This document shows positions 19,158 to 27,550 of a DNA stretch of 64,000 nucleotides, piece after piece. A model generated the notes under the pieces. The model did no database searches. It was not told where the DNA came from and worked only from the letters and a program-made list of their open reading frames with translations. Position numbers and translations under genes: made by a program. Every line of letters starts with the position of its first letter. The stretch's first letter is position 1. The DNA is from Ignavibacteriales bacterium (GTDB lineage: Bacteria > Bacteroidota > Ignavibacteria > Ignavibacteriales > Melioribacteraceae), in assembly GCA_020635285.1 (NCBI GenBank), contig JACKAB010000006.1, forward strand, positions 309,501 through 373,500, given 5' to 3'.

Positions 19158-19868
19158 TTAGTTAACGTAATTTGATTTATTTAGTTTGCTTACTTCATGA
19201 GAAATCTGTTTAATTAGCAATTCTGCAAACATCCAATCGGATGGTTTTTCATATTCTTTATTTCTCAAATCAGATAGCAATTCTTTTACTGTTTTATCTG
19301 AATCTATTTTAGCATAATCAATAAGTGAGTTTGCTGTTTCTGCTATTATTTTTGGTTCTCTCTCGATTATTGCGTTTGTTAAAATTATTTTTAGCTCCTC
19401 AAATTTTTCAGGTAATTCAGAGTGTTCTTCATTTTTAATATTTTCAAGTTCCTCTCTTAGCCCAATTGAATCATTTCTTTCAAAACAATCATATCCAATT
19501 AGTTCATTCACAGTTGCTTTGAGTTGTTTTACATTTATTGGTTTTGCTAAAACTCTATCAGCGCCAGCTTCAATTGCTGCTAAAACATTGTGCCTTCCTG
19601 CATTTGCACTAATTACAATTACGGGTATTTCTTTAATATCATTAAGAACTTTTTTAAGCTGCAACATTTTGATACCGTCAATATTTGGCATCATCAAATC
19701 TAAAAATATTATATCCGGCTTAAACTCAGCAGAATCTTGCAAACCTTCGTAACCATTGCTGCTCGTTTTTATTTCAAAGTTAAAACGCTGTAATAATGTT
19801 TTTAGATACTGTAGTATCGAAATATTATCATCAATTATTAATACTTTAATGCTATTTTTTTTTGTCAT
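19158..19868 (-). CDS. Response regulator with an unknown C-terminal helical domain
   Basis: 236 residues. The REC domain (about 6-125) has IIDDN at the N-terminus, phosphoacceptor Asp57 in FLDLMMPN, Ser in VISANAG and Lys in VLAKPI. The C-terminal ~100 residues are acidic and helical with no DNA-binding or enzymatic motif I recognise. They may be a protein-binding module. The first codons overlap the csrA 3' end by 17 bases. Placement between csrA and motA2 suggests a motility output, perhaps on stator or CsrA function (inference). Confidence 0.8.
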   Translation of the reverse strand: MTKKNSIKVLIIDDNISILQYLKTLLQRFNFEIKTSSNGYEGLQDSAEFKPDIIFLDLMMPNIDGIKMLQLKKVLNDIKEIPVIVISANAGRHNVLAAIEAGADRVLAKPINVKQLKATVNELIGYDCFERNDSIGLREELENIKNEEHSELPEKFEELKIILTNAIIEREPKIIAETANSLIDYAKIDSDKTVKELLSDLRNKEYEKPSDWMFAELLIKQISHEVSKLNKSNYVN

Positions 19869-20109
19869 TTTTCTTAATCGTATTAATCTTTAAAGATTTT
19901 AGATTTTCTGGAATAGTATTTTTTTCTTTAATTGTAGAATTTTTATTATTCTCGATGATTTGTTGATATATTTCTTCTCTAAAAATTGAAACTTCCTTAT
20001 TTGCTTCTATTCCAATTTTTACATTATTATCGGAAATAGAAATAATATTTAAAACAATATTATTCCCAATTCTTATTTTTTGATTTTCTTTTCTAGTTAA
20101 AATTAGCAT
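19852..20109 (-). CDS. csrA: Carbon storage regulator CsrA with a lysine-rich tail
   Basis: RNA-binding translational regulator, 85 residues. The core MLILTRKENQKIRIG...VKIGIEANKEVSIFREEIY is canonical. It includes the conserved Arg of SIFREE in the C-terminal strand/helix region that contacts GGA motifs. Residues about 61-85 form a charged extension rich in Lys, Asn and Ile, longer than the usual 60-70 residue proteins. It lies 10 bp after fliW, the classic pair: FliW binds CsrA and frees flagellin translation when flagellin is low. Possible local target: the flgE leader at 46696-46750. Confidence 0.93.
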   Translation of the reverse strand: MLILTRKENQKIRIGNNIVLNIISISDNNVKIGIEANKEVSIFREEIYQQIIENNKNSTIKEKNTIPENLKSLKINTIKKNDKKK

Positions 20110-20119
20110 TTCGGTATTC

Positions 20120-20503
20120 TCAATTATTTACAAAAAGTGGATAATCCAAAGATAATTCTTCGCTGTCTATTATTTTTTGATAACCGGATTTTTCTGTTTC
20201 GTCTATATAAATTGGGGCCTTAAGATTAATTGTAATATTTTCCGGCTGCTTATCTAACCTTACTATTCCATAAGGTTTGTATCTGTTTTCACTTTTATAA
20301 TCTTCTTGTAAAAGTTCAATTGGGAAAATTGGGAAAATAATTTCTGGCTCATCAATTGATGTAAGCCACGAGATAAAACTTTCATTTTCAGTTATATGAA
20401 GGAATTTTTTTAGTTCTTCAAATCCTAGAATACCTTCTTGAAATTTTATAATTGAATCATCTGTAAATTCAATTTCACCAAATTGTTTGTTTGCAATTTT
20501 CAT
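20120..20503 (-). CDS. fliW: Flagellar assembly factor FliW
   Basis: 127-residue beta-rich cytoplasmic protein. Motifs seen: FGEIEFTDDSIIKFQEGILGFEELKKF at the start, then SWLTSIDEPEIIFPIFPIEL and an IYIDE segment near the C-terminus. FliW binds both flagellin and CsrA and relieves CsrA repression of filament genes. The start lies 10 bp past the motB1 stop and the gene is directly followed by csrA, the usual order. No flagellin gene is in this window, so its partner must be elsewhere. Confidence 0.93.
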   Translation of the reverse strand: MKIANKQFGEIEFTDDSIIKFQEGILGFEELKKFLHITENESFISWLTSIDEPEIIFPIFPIELLQEDYKSENRYKPYGIVRLDKQPENITINLKAPIYIDETEKSGYQKIIDSEELSLDYPLFVNN

Positions 20504-20513
20504 ATAATTTCTC

Positions 20514-21329
20514 TTATTTGTTTAGAATTACTATGTCAACTCTTCTGTTAAGTGCTCTTGATTCATCTGAATCATTTTTTGTAATAGGTTTAAATTCAGA
20601 ATTTCCAACAACTGAAACTCTTTCTTGCTTAAGCCCTTGATCATTCATTAAATAATATGCTGCATTAGTTGCACGTGCAATTGATAAATGCCAGTTTGAG
20701 GGAAACTGTTCAGTTGCAATTGGAATATTATCTGTGTGTCCTTCAATTCTAATGTCATTAGGTAATGTCTTTAAAATTTGTGCCATTTTATTTAATAATG
20801 GTTTCGATCCCTCAGATAAATTTGCGCTGCCTGATGGAAACAATATATTATCCATTATACTGATTACAATTCCCCTATCATTTTGTATAAGCCTAATATT
20901 ATTGGCATATCCGGCTTGATCAATAAAATTTTGGATTGAGGTTTTTAATGCTTCTTTATTATCACTTAGGTCTAAATAATCCACTTTAAATTCTGGATCA
21001 GCAAAATTTTGATTCCCAAAGTATTGCCCAACATTTTCCATCATACTTTCGTATTTGGCAACATCTACATTAGAAACTGCATATAAAATTATAAACAGTC
21101 CTAGTAAAAGAGTTATCAAATCGGCATAAGTTAATAAATATCTATCAGAATTTGTTTCTTCAACTTCAGAAGAAAAATCAGAATCTATCTTGAACCTATT
21201 GTGCCTTGCTCGCTTTGGGGTAATAAACTCATTAGTCGTGATCTTACTATTGAGGGAATCTCCCCACTTTGTATTGCCATCACGCCTTCTAAGGATACTT
21301 CCATCATATGTTTTTCTTCTAAGTGGCAT
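20514..21329 (-). CDS. motB: Flagellar stator protein MotB, first set; start overlaps motA
   Basis: 271 residues from the ATG at 21329. A basic N-terminus (about 1-65) precedes the membrane helix YLLTYADLITLLLGLFIILY with the ion-binding Asp. The OmpA-like peptidoglycan-binding domain follows (about 150-270; IEGHTDNIPI, LSIARATNAAYYL, NRRVDIVIL). The 145-bp overlap with the 3' end of motA1 is unusual. No ATG, GTG or TTG occurs in frame between 21329 and the helix, and no SD precedes the ATG. Either the overlap is real, or a non-standard start or an indel hides the true beginning. Confidence 0.88.
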   Translation of the reverse strand: MPLRRKTYDGSILRRRDGNTKWGDSLNSKITTNEFITPKRARHNRFKIDSDFSSEVEETNSDRYLLTYADLITLLLGLFIILYAVSNVDVAKYESMMENVGQYFGNQNFADPEFKVDYLDLSDNKEALKTSIQNFIDQAGYANNIRLIQNDRGIVISIMDNILFPSGSANLSEGSKPLLNKMAQILKTLPNDIRIEGHTDNIPIATEQFPSNWHLSIARATNAAYYLMNDQGLKQERVSVVGNSEFKPITKNDSDESRALNRRVDIVILNK

Positions 21330-21964
21330 TGTTTTAGTTTATCTGCTATTGGTAACCAAATTAAATTTGCACTAAGTATTCCCCAAAGAGTTGCTATAAA
21401 AGCTGTTGCAATACTATGGATTAAAGTTGTTGGGTCTTTCCCTGCATTTGCAAGAGTCATAATCAAACCCATTACAGTTCCAATTATCCCCATTGTTGGC
21501 GCGTAACCGCCCATTTTACTAAACATTCCAATATGCTGATTATGCCTATTCTGCATAGCTTTCATCTCGCCCAGAGCAATGTTTTCTAATAAATCAATAT
21601 CTGTACCATCCATCACAAAGTGCATCATTTTCTTTGGGAAAGGGTACACTAATTTGTTTAATTGGCTTTCAATTGCAAGAATTCCTTCTTGTCGGCTTTT
21701 AATAGTTACTGTTACAAACCCATCAATTAATTGTTTAATATCGTACTTTGGTGGATAATAAGCCAACTTGGCCAAACTAATAATTTTCTTAAATTTGTCG
21801 AATCCAACACCAATTATTGTTGCAGAGAATGTTCCACCAAAAACAATAATCATTGCCGGAAGCATGAAAAGAGCTTTAAATGTTCCGCCTTCTAACAAAT
21901 ATGCACCAAAAATTGCTGCAAATCCTAAAATTAATCCGTAAAGACTTCCACTTCTTTTGAACAT
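21185..21964 (-). CDS. motA: Flagellar stator protein MotA, first set
   Basis: 259 residues, four membrane segments, of the shorter Bacillus/Thermotoga-like MotA type. Motifs: GLILGFAAIFGAYLLEGG, AMIIVFGGTFSATIIG, then MGGYAPTMGIIGTVMGLIMTLANAG and ATAFIATLWGILSANLIWLPIADKL. The conserved Pro of the ion path lies in YAPTMG. The C-terminal tail (EGVMAIQSGEIPSIVRSRL) is typical, so the stop at 21185 looks right. It directly abuts flgL. Together with motB1 it forms a stator distinct from the motA2/motB2 set 2 kb downstream. Confidence 0.92.
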   Translation of the reverse strand: MFKRSGSLYGLILGFAAIFGAYLLEGGTFKALFMLPAMIIVFGGTFSATIIGVGFDKFKKIISLAKLAYYPPKYDIKQLIDGFVTVTIKSRQEGILAIESQLNKLVYPFPKKMMHFVMDGTDIDLLENIALGEMKAMQNRHNQHIGMFSKMGGYAPTMGIIGTVMGLIMTLANAGKDPTTLIHSIATAFIATLWGILSANLIWLPIADKLKQCHLEEKHMMEVSLEGVMAIQSGEIPSIVRSRLMSLLPQSEQGTIGSR

Positions 21965-23217
21965 TATAAGTAATCCAGTAGAGATTTAGGTAATATCATT
22001 GAGGAAATTCTATAACCAACATCAAGTGCATATTGTGTGCTTTCCAAATCCATTAATGCCTTTGCTACATCAACATCTTTTTCTGCAGATAATAATGTAG
22101 CAACTTCTATCTCTCGGCTAATTAAAACATCATGAGTTGCAGTAAGCTTGTTTGCTATTCCGCCTGCTTCTGATAAACTATTTAGCACATGCTGATTGAA
22201 ATCAGTGACCATTTTGTACTGTTCTGCAGTTGGTTTTTCACCAGCAGATAGTTTTTCCTTAATTGCAATTAGTGTGTTAAAAATGTCAGCTTTTTGATTT
22301 AACGAATCATTCAGTATCGCTGGTTTAGCTTCTTCTTTTAATGATTTAATATCCAATACAACATCAATTTTATTTGCGCTGTTCTGAATTTTAATTTCAC
22401 CAAAGGCTTCTCCATTAATTGATTCAAATTCACCGCTTTCCGCATTAAATTTTATATCAGAAACAGTGTCGTTTGAAATTACATTTGAATCCGAATCAAC
22501 AATTTCATAGTTAAGTTCATAAGTGTTTGCAGCTGTTTCAGTAAAAGTTTGGTTTAATGTATATTCCTTCCCTTCTGCATCATAAATTGTACTTGATGTA
22601 GTTTGAGCAGTTCCAATTCCGGCAGAAGAGTCTAAGTTACCATTTTGTGTGAGTACACTTTGAAATAAATTTTTACCGGAAATATTAAACTTTTGTGCAA
22701 TTGTTGATGATATATTCACAACTCTATCACCGCTAATTGAGTTGGAATTTGAAACAACTCTATTATTTGCTTTATCATACGTAAAAGGTTTTGTATTTGT
22801 TTCTGTTCCACCAAAATTATATTGACCATTAAAACTTGTGTTTGCCAAATCAACCAAAATTTCTAATGTTCCATCTATGCTTTGTGCAAATGTCTCAAGT
22901 TCATCGGCACTCACAGTTCCGGAATTAAGCTTGGTTAATTCAATAATCGCATTTTGAACATTGTCTTGTATACTTTCCATTGATAGAATTGAATCATCAA
23001 TCATAGATTGACCATACGTGATGTTGGTTTTGTAAGTATTAATACTGCTCAATTGATTTTGCAATCTCATTATTCTTGAGTTGCTTAATGGATTATCAGA
23101 AGGTTTATTCACCTTACTCTGAGTTGTTAGCTGGTATTGAATTTCGGCAAGCTTGCTTCTATTCTTGCTAACATTTCTCATAAAATTGGTTTGAAGTAAT
23201 GTATCTGGAACTCTCAT
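21964..23217 (-). CDS. flgL: Hook-filament junction protein FlgL with an inserted FlgE-like domain
   Basis: Exported axial protein of 417 residues. The N-terminal D0/D1 helices (about 1-115; MRVPDTLLQTNFMRNV, NKPSDNPLSNSR) and the C-terminal helix pair (about 300-417) are those of FlgL/HAP3. The middle is longer than usual. Residues about 198-293 read GTAQ..., YDAEGKEYT, TAANTYELNYEIVD and FNAESGEFESING. They match the FlgE segment at residues 204-274 (GTAQ, YDESGNEYT, TADNNYDLTYELVD, FDPASGEMTSLDG). An exposed hook-type domain has apparently been moved into FlgL. It lies 2 bp after flgK. Confidence 0.92.
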   Translation of the reverse strand: MRVPDTLLQTNFMRNVSKNRSKLAEIQYQLTTQSKVNKPSDNPLSNSRIMRLQNQLSSINTYKTNITYGQSMIDDSILSMESIQDNVQNAIIELTKLNSGTVSADELETFAQSIDGTLEILVDLANTSFNGQYNFGGTETNTKPFTYDKANNRVVSNSNSISGDRVVNISSTIAQKFNISGKNLFQSVLTQNGNLDSSAGIGTAQTTSSTIYDAEGKEYTLNQTFTETAANTYELNYEIVDSDSNVISNDTVSDIKFNAESGEFESINGEAFGEIKIQNSANKIDVVLDIKSLKEEAKPAILNDSLNQKADIFNTLIAIKEKLSAGEKPTAEQYKMVTDFNQHVLNSLSEAGGIANKLTATHDVLISREIEVATLLSAEKDVDVAKALMDLESTQYALDVGYRISSMILPKSLLDYL

Positions 23218-23219
23218 AA

Positions 23220-24578
23220 TTATACCAGTCCAATTATTGTTTCTAAAAGATCATCTGCAACATTTATTAATTTTGCAGCAGCGTCATAGCTTCTTTGAAA
23301 TTGCATTACGTTTATCATTTCTTCATCTGTTGAAACACCGGAATATTCTGTTTTTTGTATATTTAATTGATCAAGAACCAATCCATAAGATTGAGCATTT
23401 TGATCTTGTAAATTTATTTCATTCGCAATTCCGCTTACAATATCAGAATAACTTTGAGATAGTGTTCTACCATTTTCAATTTCACTATCTTTAAGTGCAG
23501 CAAGCAGCAGGGCAATATCATTATTCCCATTCTTACCATCGGAACTTACAGCAATATTATAAGGGTCTTTGAGGATTTCTTCATTAATTTTAAGAACACC
23601 TTTTTCAATTCCTGAGAAAAATTTTACTCCAGTTCTTGCTGGATCAGTAATTGAGTATCCTTTCTCATGAATTGCATTTACATTATCCATAAGTGTTATA
23701 GTAAGAGTTTCAAGTTGTGCCAATTGATCTGGAATTTCATTGTTATATACTTCCAGCAAACCATTTAACTCTCCCCCAACCAAAGATGCACTTGCAGAAT
23801 GCTCCTCATTTGTTAAAGATAAGCCATTGCTATTCTTCATAATATCAAATTTTATATGATGTAATCCATCAGTAGCAAACATTCCACCAATTGAAACATT
23901 TGCAACATTATTCTCATCGATGTGTACATTTATACTCGCGTACTTACTAAGGTCTTCTAACAATGCGTCTCTTTTATCAAGAAGGTCGTTTGCATAGTGA
24001 CCTACTGTCGATGCTTCATAAAGTTGTTTATTTACTAAATGAATTTGTTCAACAGTATTATTTATAATTGATACAACATTTTCGGCATCTTTCTCAATAT
24101 CAATCTTTGTTTGATTCATTCCCTTGTGGATACTTCCAATTTTTTCAGAGAGTGTTTGGGCTGAATGAATAACATCCGTTCTAAGAGCACTTGATAAAGG
24201 ATCAACAGCAAGCTCATCCCAGGAATTAAAAAATGAAGTCATCAAATTTGAAAGCCCATATTCTGATGGCTCTGAGAACATACTTTCTATTTGCTTAAGC
24301 ATTGTTGATCTTTTATTCGCATCATAAAAATTTTGATTGTTAGCTCTAATCTGAGTATCGGTAACTTGATTTCTTATTCTCAATACATCTTGAACTTCAA
24401 CACCGGTTCCGAAAGAAAATACTGCTCTATGGTCCGGCGGAGTTGCTCCAAACAAAACAACTTGCCTTGTATAAGTTGGATTATTAGCGTTTGCCAAATT
24501 TTGTGAAGTTATTGACAAAGCTTGCTGATGTGCAAACAAACTTGATTTTGCGATTCCGAATATACTGTTGAGAGACAT
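23220..24578 (-). CDS. flgK: Hook-filament junction protein FlgK
   Basis: Exported axial protein (HAP1) of 452 residues that sits between hook and FlgL. N-terminal rod/hook signature SLNSIFGIAKSSLFAHQQALSITSQNLANANNPTYTRQ (residues 2-39, ANANNPTYTR being diagnostic). The central domain is variable. The C-terminal D0 helix SGVSTDEEMINVMQFQRSYDAAAKLINVADDLLETIIGLV is typical. Length is at the short end for FlgK. It follows flgN without a gap, fitting FlgN's role as its export chaperone. Confidence 0.95.
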   Translation of the reverse strand: MSLNSIFGIAKSSLFAHQQALSITSQNLANANNPTYTRQVVLFGATPPDHRAVFSFGTGVEVQDVLRIRNQVTDTQIRANNQNFYDANKRSTMLKQIESMFSEPSEYGLSNLMTSFFNSWDELAVDPLSSALRTDVIHSAQTLSEKIGSIHKGMNQTKIDIEKDAENVVSIINNTVEQIHLVNKQLYEASTVGHYANDLLDKRDALLEDLSKYASINVHIDENNVANVSIGGMFATDGLHHIKFDIMKNSNGLSLTNEEHSASASLVGGELNGLLEVYNNEIPDQLAQLETLTITLMDNVNAIHEKGYSITDPARTGVKFFSGIEKGVLKINEEILKDPYNIAVSSDGKNGNNDIALLLAALKDSEIENGRTLSQSYSDIVSGIANEINLQDQNAQSYGLVLDQLNIQKTEYSGVSTDEEMINVMQFQRSYDAAAKLINVADDLLETIIGLV

Positions 24579-25033
24579 TTATCCCTTCCTATCTACAATT
24601 GATCTATGCTTGGAATTTAATACTGCTGTTATAGTATCATTAATTATACTGCGGGATTGTTGAATTAAAACCATGTTCTGGTGATTAATTTTTTGAATTT
24701 CCCTTATCGTAACTTTTATTCTTCTCTCTGAAAGAGAAATATTTTCTAAAATATTTTTATTAATCTTTCCAGTTAAATTTTCAACTAAAACTTCCAACTT
24801 ATATCTTTTATTTTCAATTTTGAATTCCACAAATAAATCTTCCATCACTTTAAGTCTTGTTTCTTCAGATAGCTGAACTGCAAGTAAAATTTTTTCTTCT
24901 TTAGAAACAGATTCTTTAATAAGATCTGATTTACCATTTACAAGAGCAGTTTGCTTTTCTAAAACAGACTGCAATAATTTTTAAGATTATCTTCTTGTTT
25001 GTCTAATACGGCAATTAACTTTTCTAGTTTCAT
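24579..25033 (-). CDS. flgN: FlgN-type export chaperone, split by a one-base frameshift
   Basis: Cytoplasmic helical chaperone of FlgK and FlgL. The start ATG at 25033 gives MKLEKLIAVLDKQEDNLKNY and then a stop. The other frame continues LLQSVLEKQTALVNGKSDLI and runs to 24579, with long amphipathic helices and the C-terminal QQSRSIINDTITAVLNS. The frames meet at five T on the plus strand (24978-24982). A sixth would give one protein of about 151 residues reading LKKLLQSVLEKQTALVNG, a normal FlgN pattern. The position between flgJ and flgK supports the call. Confidence 0.75.
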
Positions 25034-25036
25034 TTT

Positions 25037-25867
25037 TTAGTCCAATATGTTTAAATAATTATTTACTCTTTTAACATATGCTTGTGTTTCTTTAAATGGC
25101 GGGATACCATTATATTTATTAACGTTTCCGGGACCCGCATTATAAGCTGCAAGAGCTAAATCAACTTCTCCATCAAATTGATTTAATAATTTTGATAAAT
25201 ATTTTGCTCCGCCATGAATGTTATCTTTGGGATCCCAAGAATTTTTAACGCCCATATCAGTTGCAGTAGAATCCATTAACTGCATTAAACCTTTTGCATT
25301 AGCTTTTGATTTTGCATCGGCTCTTCCGGCTGATTCGGTAAGGATAACCGATTTAATTAATTTTTCATCTAAGTCATATTTTTCTGCGGCATCTTTAATG
25401 ATATGATCATATTTATCAATTCGCTGCAGTGATTTATTGCTTGGTGAAATTTTTTCAACAGGAGATTTAATATCTTCACTTTTTAGCGAAGAAGAATTTC
25501 CTTTAAATAAATTTGATTTCTCAATTGATTTTGATTGATTATCATTTTCAAATTTTTTCAGATTTTCACCAGTCATGCTTGAGAATATTTTATCTGCAAT
25601 TCCCATACCTTTTGAGTCAGTAATATGTTTTGCCATTTCAGTTTCAAAAAGTACATCCAAAACATCACCACCATAATGTTCTTTTCCAAAAAGTCCGTCT
25701 GTGGTCTTAGTCATACTTTTAATCATCATAGTTGTTAGCATACTTTCAAAATCTTTAGAAGCCTTTGCTAACTTTCCTTTCTGCTGTGGTGAATATTTTT
25801 CACTAACAGAAATTCCTTTCTTAATATGATTTTGTGGATTAGTTATTTTTAATTCTAAATCATTCAT
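25037..25867 (-). CDS. flgJ: FlgJ-like rod-binding protein fused to a lytic transglycosylase
   Basis: 276 residues, two domains. Residues about 30-100 are the FlgJ rod-cap/rod-binding domain (FESMLTTMMIKSM, FGKEHYGGDVLDVLFETEMAKHI, GIADKIF). A Ser/Lys-rich linker leads to a GH23 SLT lytic transglycosylase at about 155-275: catalytic Glu178 in LTESAGR, GLMQLM, NIHGGAKYL and ALAAYNAGPGNV. The classical enterobacterial FlgJ instead carries a glucosaminidase-type domain. Role: opens peptidoglycan for the growing rod. No signal peptide is visible, fitting export through the flagellar apparatus. Confidence 0.92.
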   Translation of the reverse strand: MNDLELKITNPQNHIKKGISVSEKYSPQQKGKLAKASKDFESMLTTMMIKSMTKTTDGLFGKEHYGGDVLDVLFETEMAKHITDSKGMGIADKIFSSMTGENLKKFENDNQSKSIEKSNLFKGNSSSLKSEDIKSPVEKISPSNKSLQRIDKYDHIIKDAAEKYDLDEKLIKSVILTESAGRADAKSKANAKGLMQLMDSTATDMGVKNSWDPKDNIHGGAKYLSKLLNQFDGEVDLALAAYNAGPGNVNKYNGIPPFKETQAYVKRVNNYLNILD

Positions 25868-26968
25868 TTACATTATTACCAATTCTGCTGTTAATGCACC
25901 GGCTTCTTTTAATGCTTGAAATATTGCAATAATATCTCTTGGTGAAACTTTAAGCGAGGTTAATGCTGCTGCTACTTCTTGCGCATTTGATGCACCGTCA
26001 ATTGTATAAGTACTATCTCTTAGTTCGTTCCTATCTTCATTAACAGAAGGGACTTTATTGTTAAACAAAACACTTTTACCTTGCGAGAAAGCATTCGGCT
26101 GAGAAATTATTGGAAATGATTTAATTGTAATATTTAGACTTCCATGAGAAATTGAAACAGGTGAAATTTTAACGTTAGTTCCGGCTACAACGGTTCCAGT
26201 TTTTTCGTTCAGTACTACTCTTGCAATCACATCTTTTAACACTTCTATTGATTCAACACGTGATAAAAATTCAGTCAAATTTTGCTGTCCCGCTGGAAGA
26301 GTTAAAGCTACTTCAGCTCCATCAACCGCATTTGCAACTTGAGTTCCAAAAACTCTATTTACAGAATCCGCAATTGCTATAGACGTTGTAAAATCTGGTT
26401 CCTTAAGTACAATACTTAATTCTTCCGGTACAAATCCCTCTTCTAATATTGATTTTTCTAAAACACCACCGTTTGGAATTCTTCCGCTTAAAGCATGATT
26501 TTTTGCTACTCTACCTCCTGAGCTTGTATTGATGTCATACCCGCCAATTGATATTGCACCTTGGCACATTCCAAAAACATTTCCATCGTTTTTGGAAAGA
26601 GGAGTCATTAGTAAAGTACCGCCCATTAAACTTTTTGCATCACCCATAGATGAAACTGAAACATCAAACTCACTACCCTGCTTTGCTAAATTATTTACCT
26701 TTGCAGTAACCATAACCGCAGCAACATTTCTAGTCCTTAAATTTGCATCCGGCACTGTAATTCCAAATCTTTTAAGCATGCTTGTTACTGACTGGACCGT
26801 AAAAGTTGAACGATAGCTATCACCTGTTCCACTTAAACCAACAACCAATCCATAACCTATAAGCTGTTCAGAACTAATACCTTTGAAATAGCAAATGTCT
26901 TTAATACGCTGACCATTTACTAGGCTGCTTAGAAAAATTATTGCTATAAATATTTGAAATTTTTTCAT
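25868..26968 (-). CDS. flgI: Flagellar P-ring protein FlgI
   Basis: Periplasmic P-ring subunit, 366 residues with a Sec signal peptide (about 1-19, ending VNG). Motifs: RIKDICYFKGISSEQLIGYGLVVGLSGTGDS, TVQSVTSMLKRFGI, RNVAAVMVTAKV and the C-terminal VSPRDIIAIFQALKEAGALTAELVIM. Length and pattern are standard. One Cys (CYFKG) is near the mature N-terminus. It lies between flgH and flgJ. Its presence supports a bacterium with periplasm and outer membrane. Confidence 0.96.
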   Translation of the reverse strand: MKKFQIFIAIIFLSSLVNGQRIKDICYFKGISSEQLIGYGLVVGLSGTGDSYRSTFTVQSVTSMLKRFGITVPDANLRTRNVAAVMVTAKVNNLAKQGSEFDVSVSSMGDAKSLMGGTLLMTPLSKNDGNVFGMCQGAISIGGYDINTSSGGRVAKNHALSGRIPNGGVLEKSILEEGFVPEELSIVLKEPDFTTSIAIADSVNRVFGTQVANAVDGAEVALTLPAGQQNLTEFLSRVESIEVLKDVIARVVLNEKTGTVVAGTNVKISPVSISHGSLNITIKSFPIISQPNAFSQGKSVLFNNKVPSVNEDRNELRDSTYTIDGASNAQEVAAALTSLKVSPRDIIAIFQALKEAGALTAELVIM

Positions 26969-26977
26969 TATGTCCTC

Positions 26978-27547
26978 TTAGAATAACCAATGGAAAATTT
27001 TTGTAATCCAACCCGGATCTTGCATATCTCTAATTTTACCATCACTTTGAAATATAATTTCCGCATCAGAAATATTATAAGAATAAATTGTGTTATCACT
27101 GCTTACATCAGATGTTCTTACAATTCCTTTAATAGTCATCATTTGTTCTTCGCCATTGATAACAATTTTTCTGCTGCCTTTAATTCTCAATAACCCATTT
27201 GCTAAAACTGAATCTATCATTGCACTTAATTTTGTTCTAACCATTCCGGAAGATTTGGCAGATCCGCCACCCTTAAAATCATTTCGAGAGCCTAAATCTA
27301 GAGTGGCACTCGGCAATGAGGTATTATCTATACCCCCACCAAAATCAAAACCAACATCACTATCTCTGCCCGTACTTTTTTCAGCGTTATTAGATGCTTC
27401 CGAAGATTCAACAACTATTATTGTTATTGCATCCCCAAGATTTACTGCCTTATAATCAGAGAACAATGATCTAAAACCATTTTGGCTCATATTTTGAGCT
27501 TGCAAAAATAAAGGCGCTAATACGATAAACATTATTATTTTTTTCAT
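26978..27547 (-). CDS. flgH: Flagellar L-ring protein FlgH without a lipobox
   Basis: 189 residues. A Sec-type signal (about 1-18, ending LQAQ) is followed almost at once by the conserved core SLFSDYKAVNLGDAITIIVVESSEASNNAEKSTG and later by VLANGLLRIKGSRKIVINGEEQMMTIKGIVR and the C-terminal GWITKIFHWLF. Typical FlgH is a lipoprotein of about 220-240 residues. This one has no Cys after the signal and lacks the usual 40-50 residue stretch before the core. The start seems right: the ATG lies 3 bp beyond the flgA stop. The L ring may therefore be held in the outer membrane differently. Confidence 0.92.
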   Translation of the reverse strand: MKKIIMFIVLAPLFLQAQNMSQNGFRSLFSDYKAVNLGDAITIIVVESSEASNNAEKSTGRDSDVGFDFGGGIDNTSLPSATLDLGSRNDFKGGGSAKSSGMVRTKLSAMIDSVLANGLLRIKGSRKIVINGEEQMMTIKGIVRTSDVSSDNTIYSYNISDAEIIFQSDGKIRDMQDPGWITKIFHWLF

Positions 27548-27550
27548 TTT

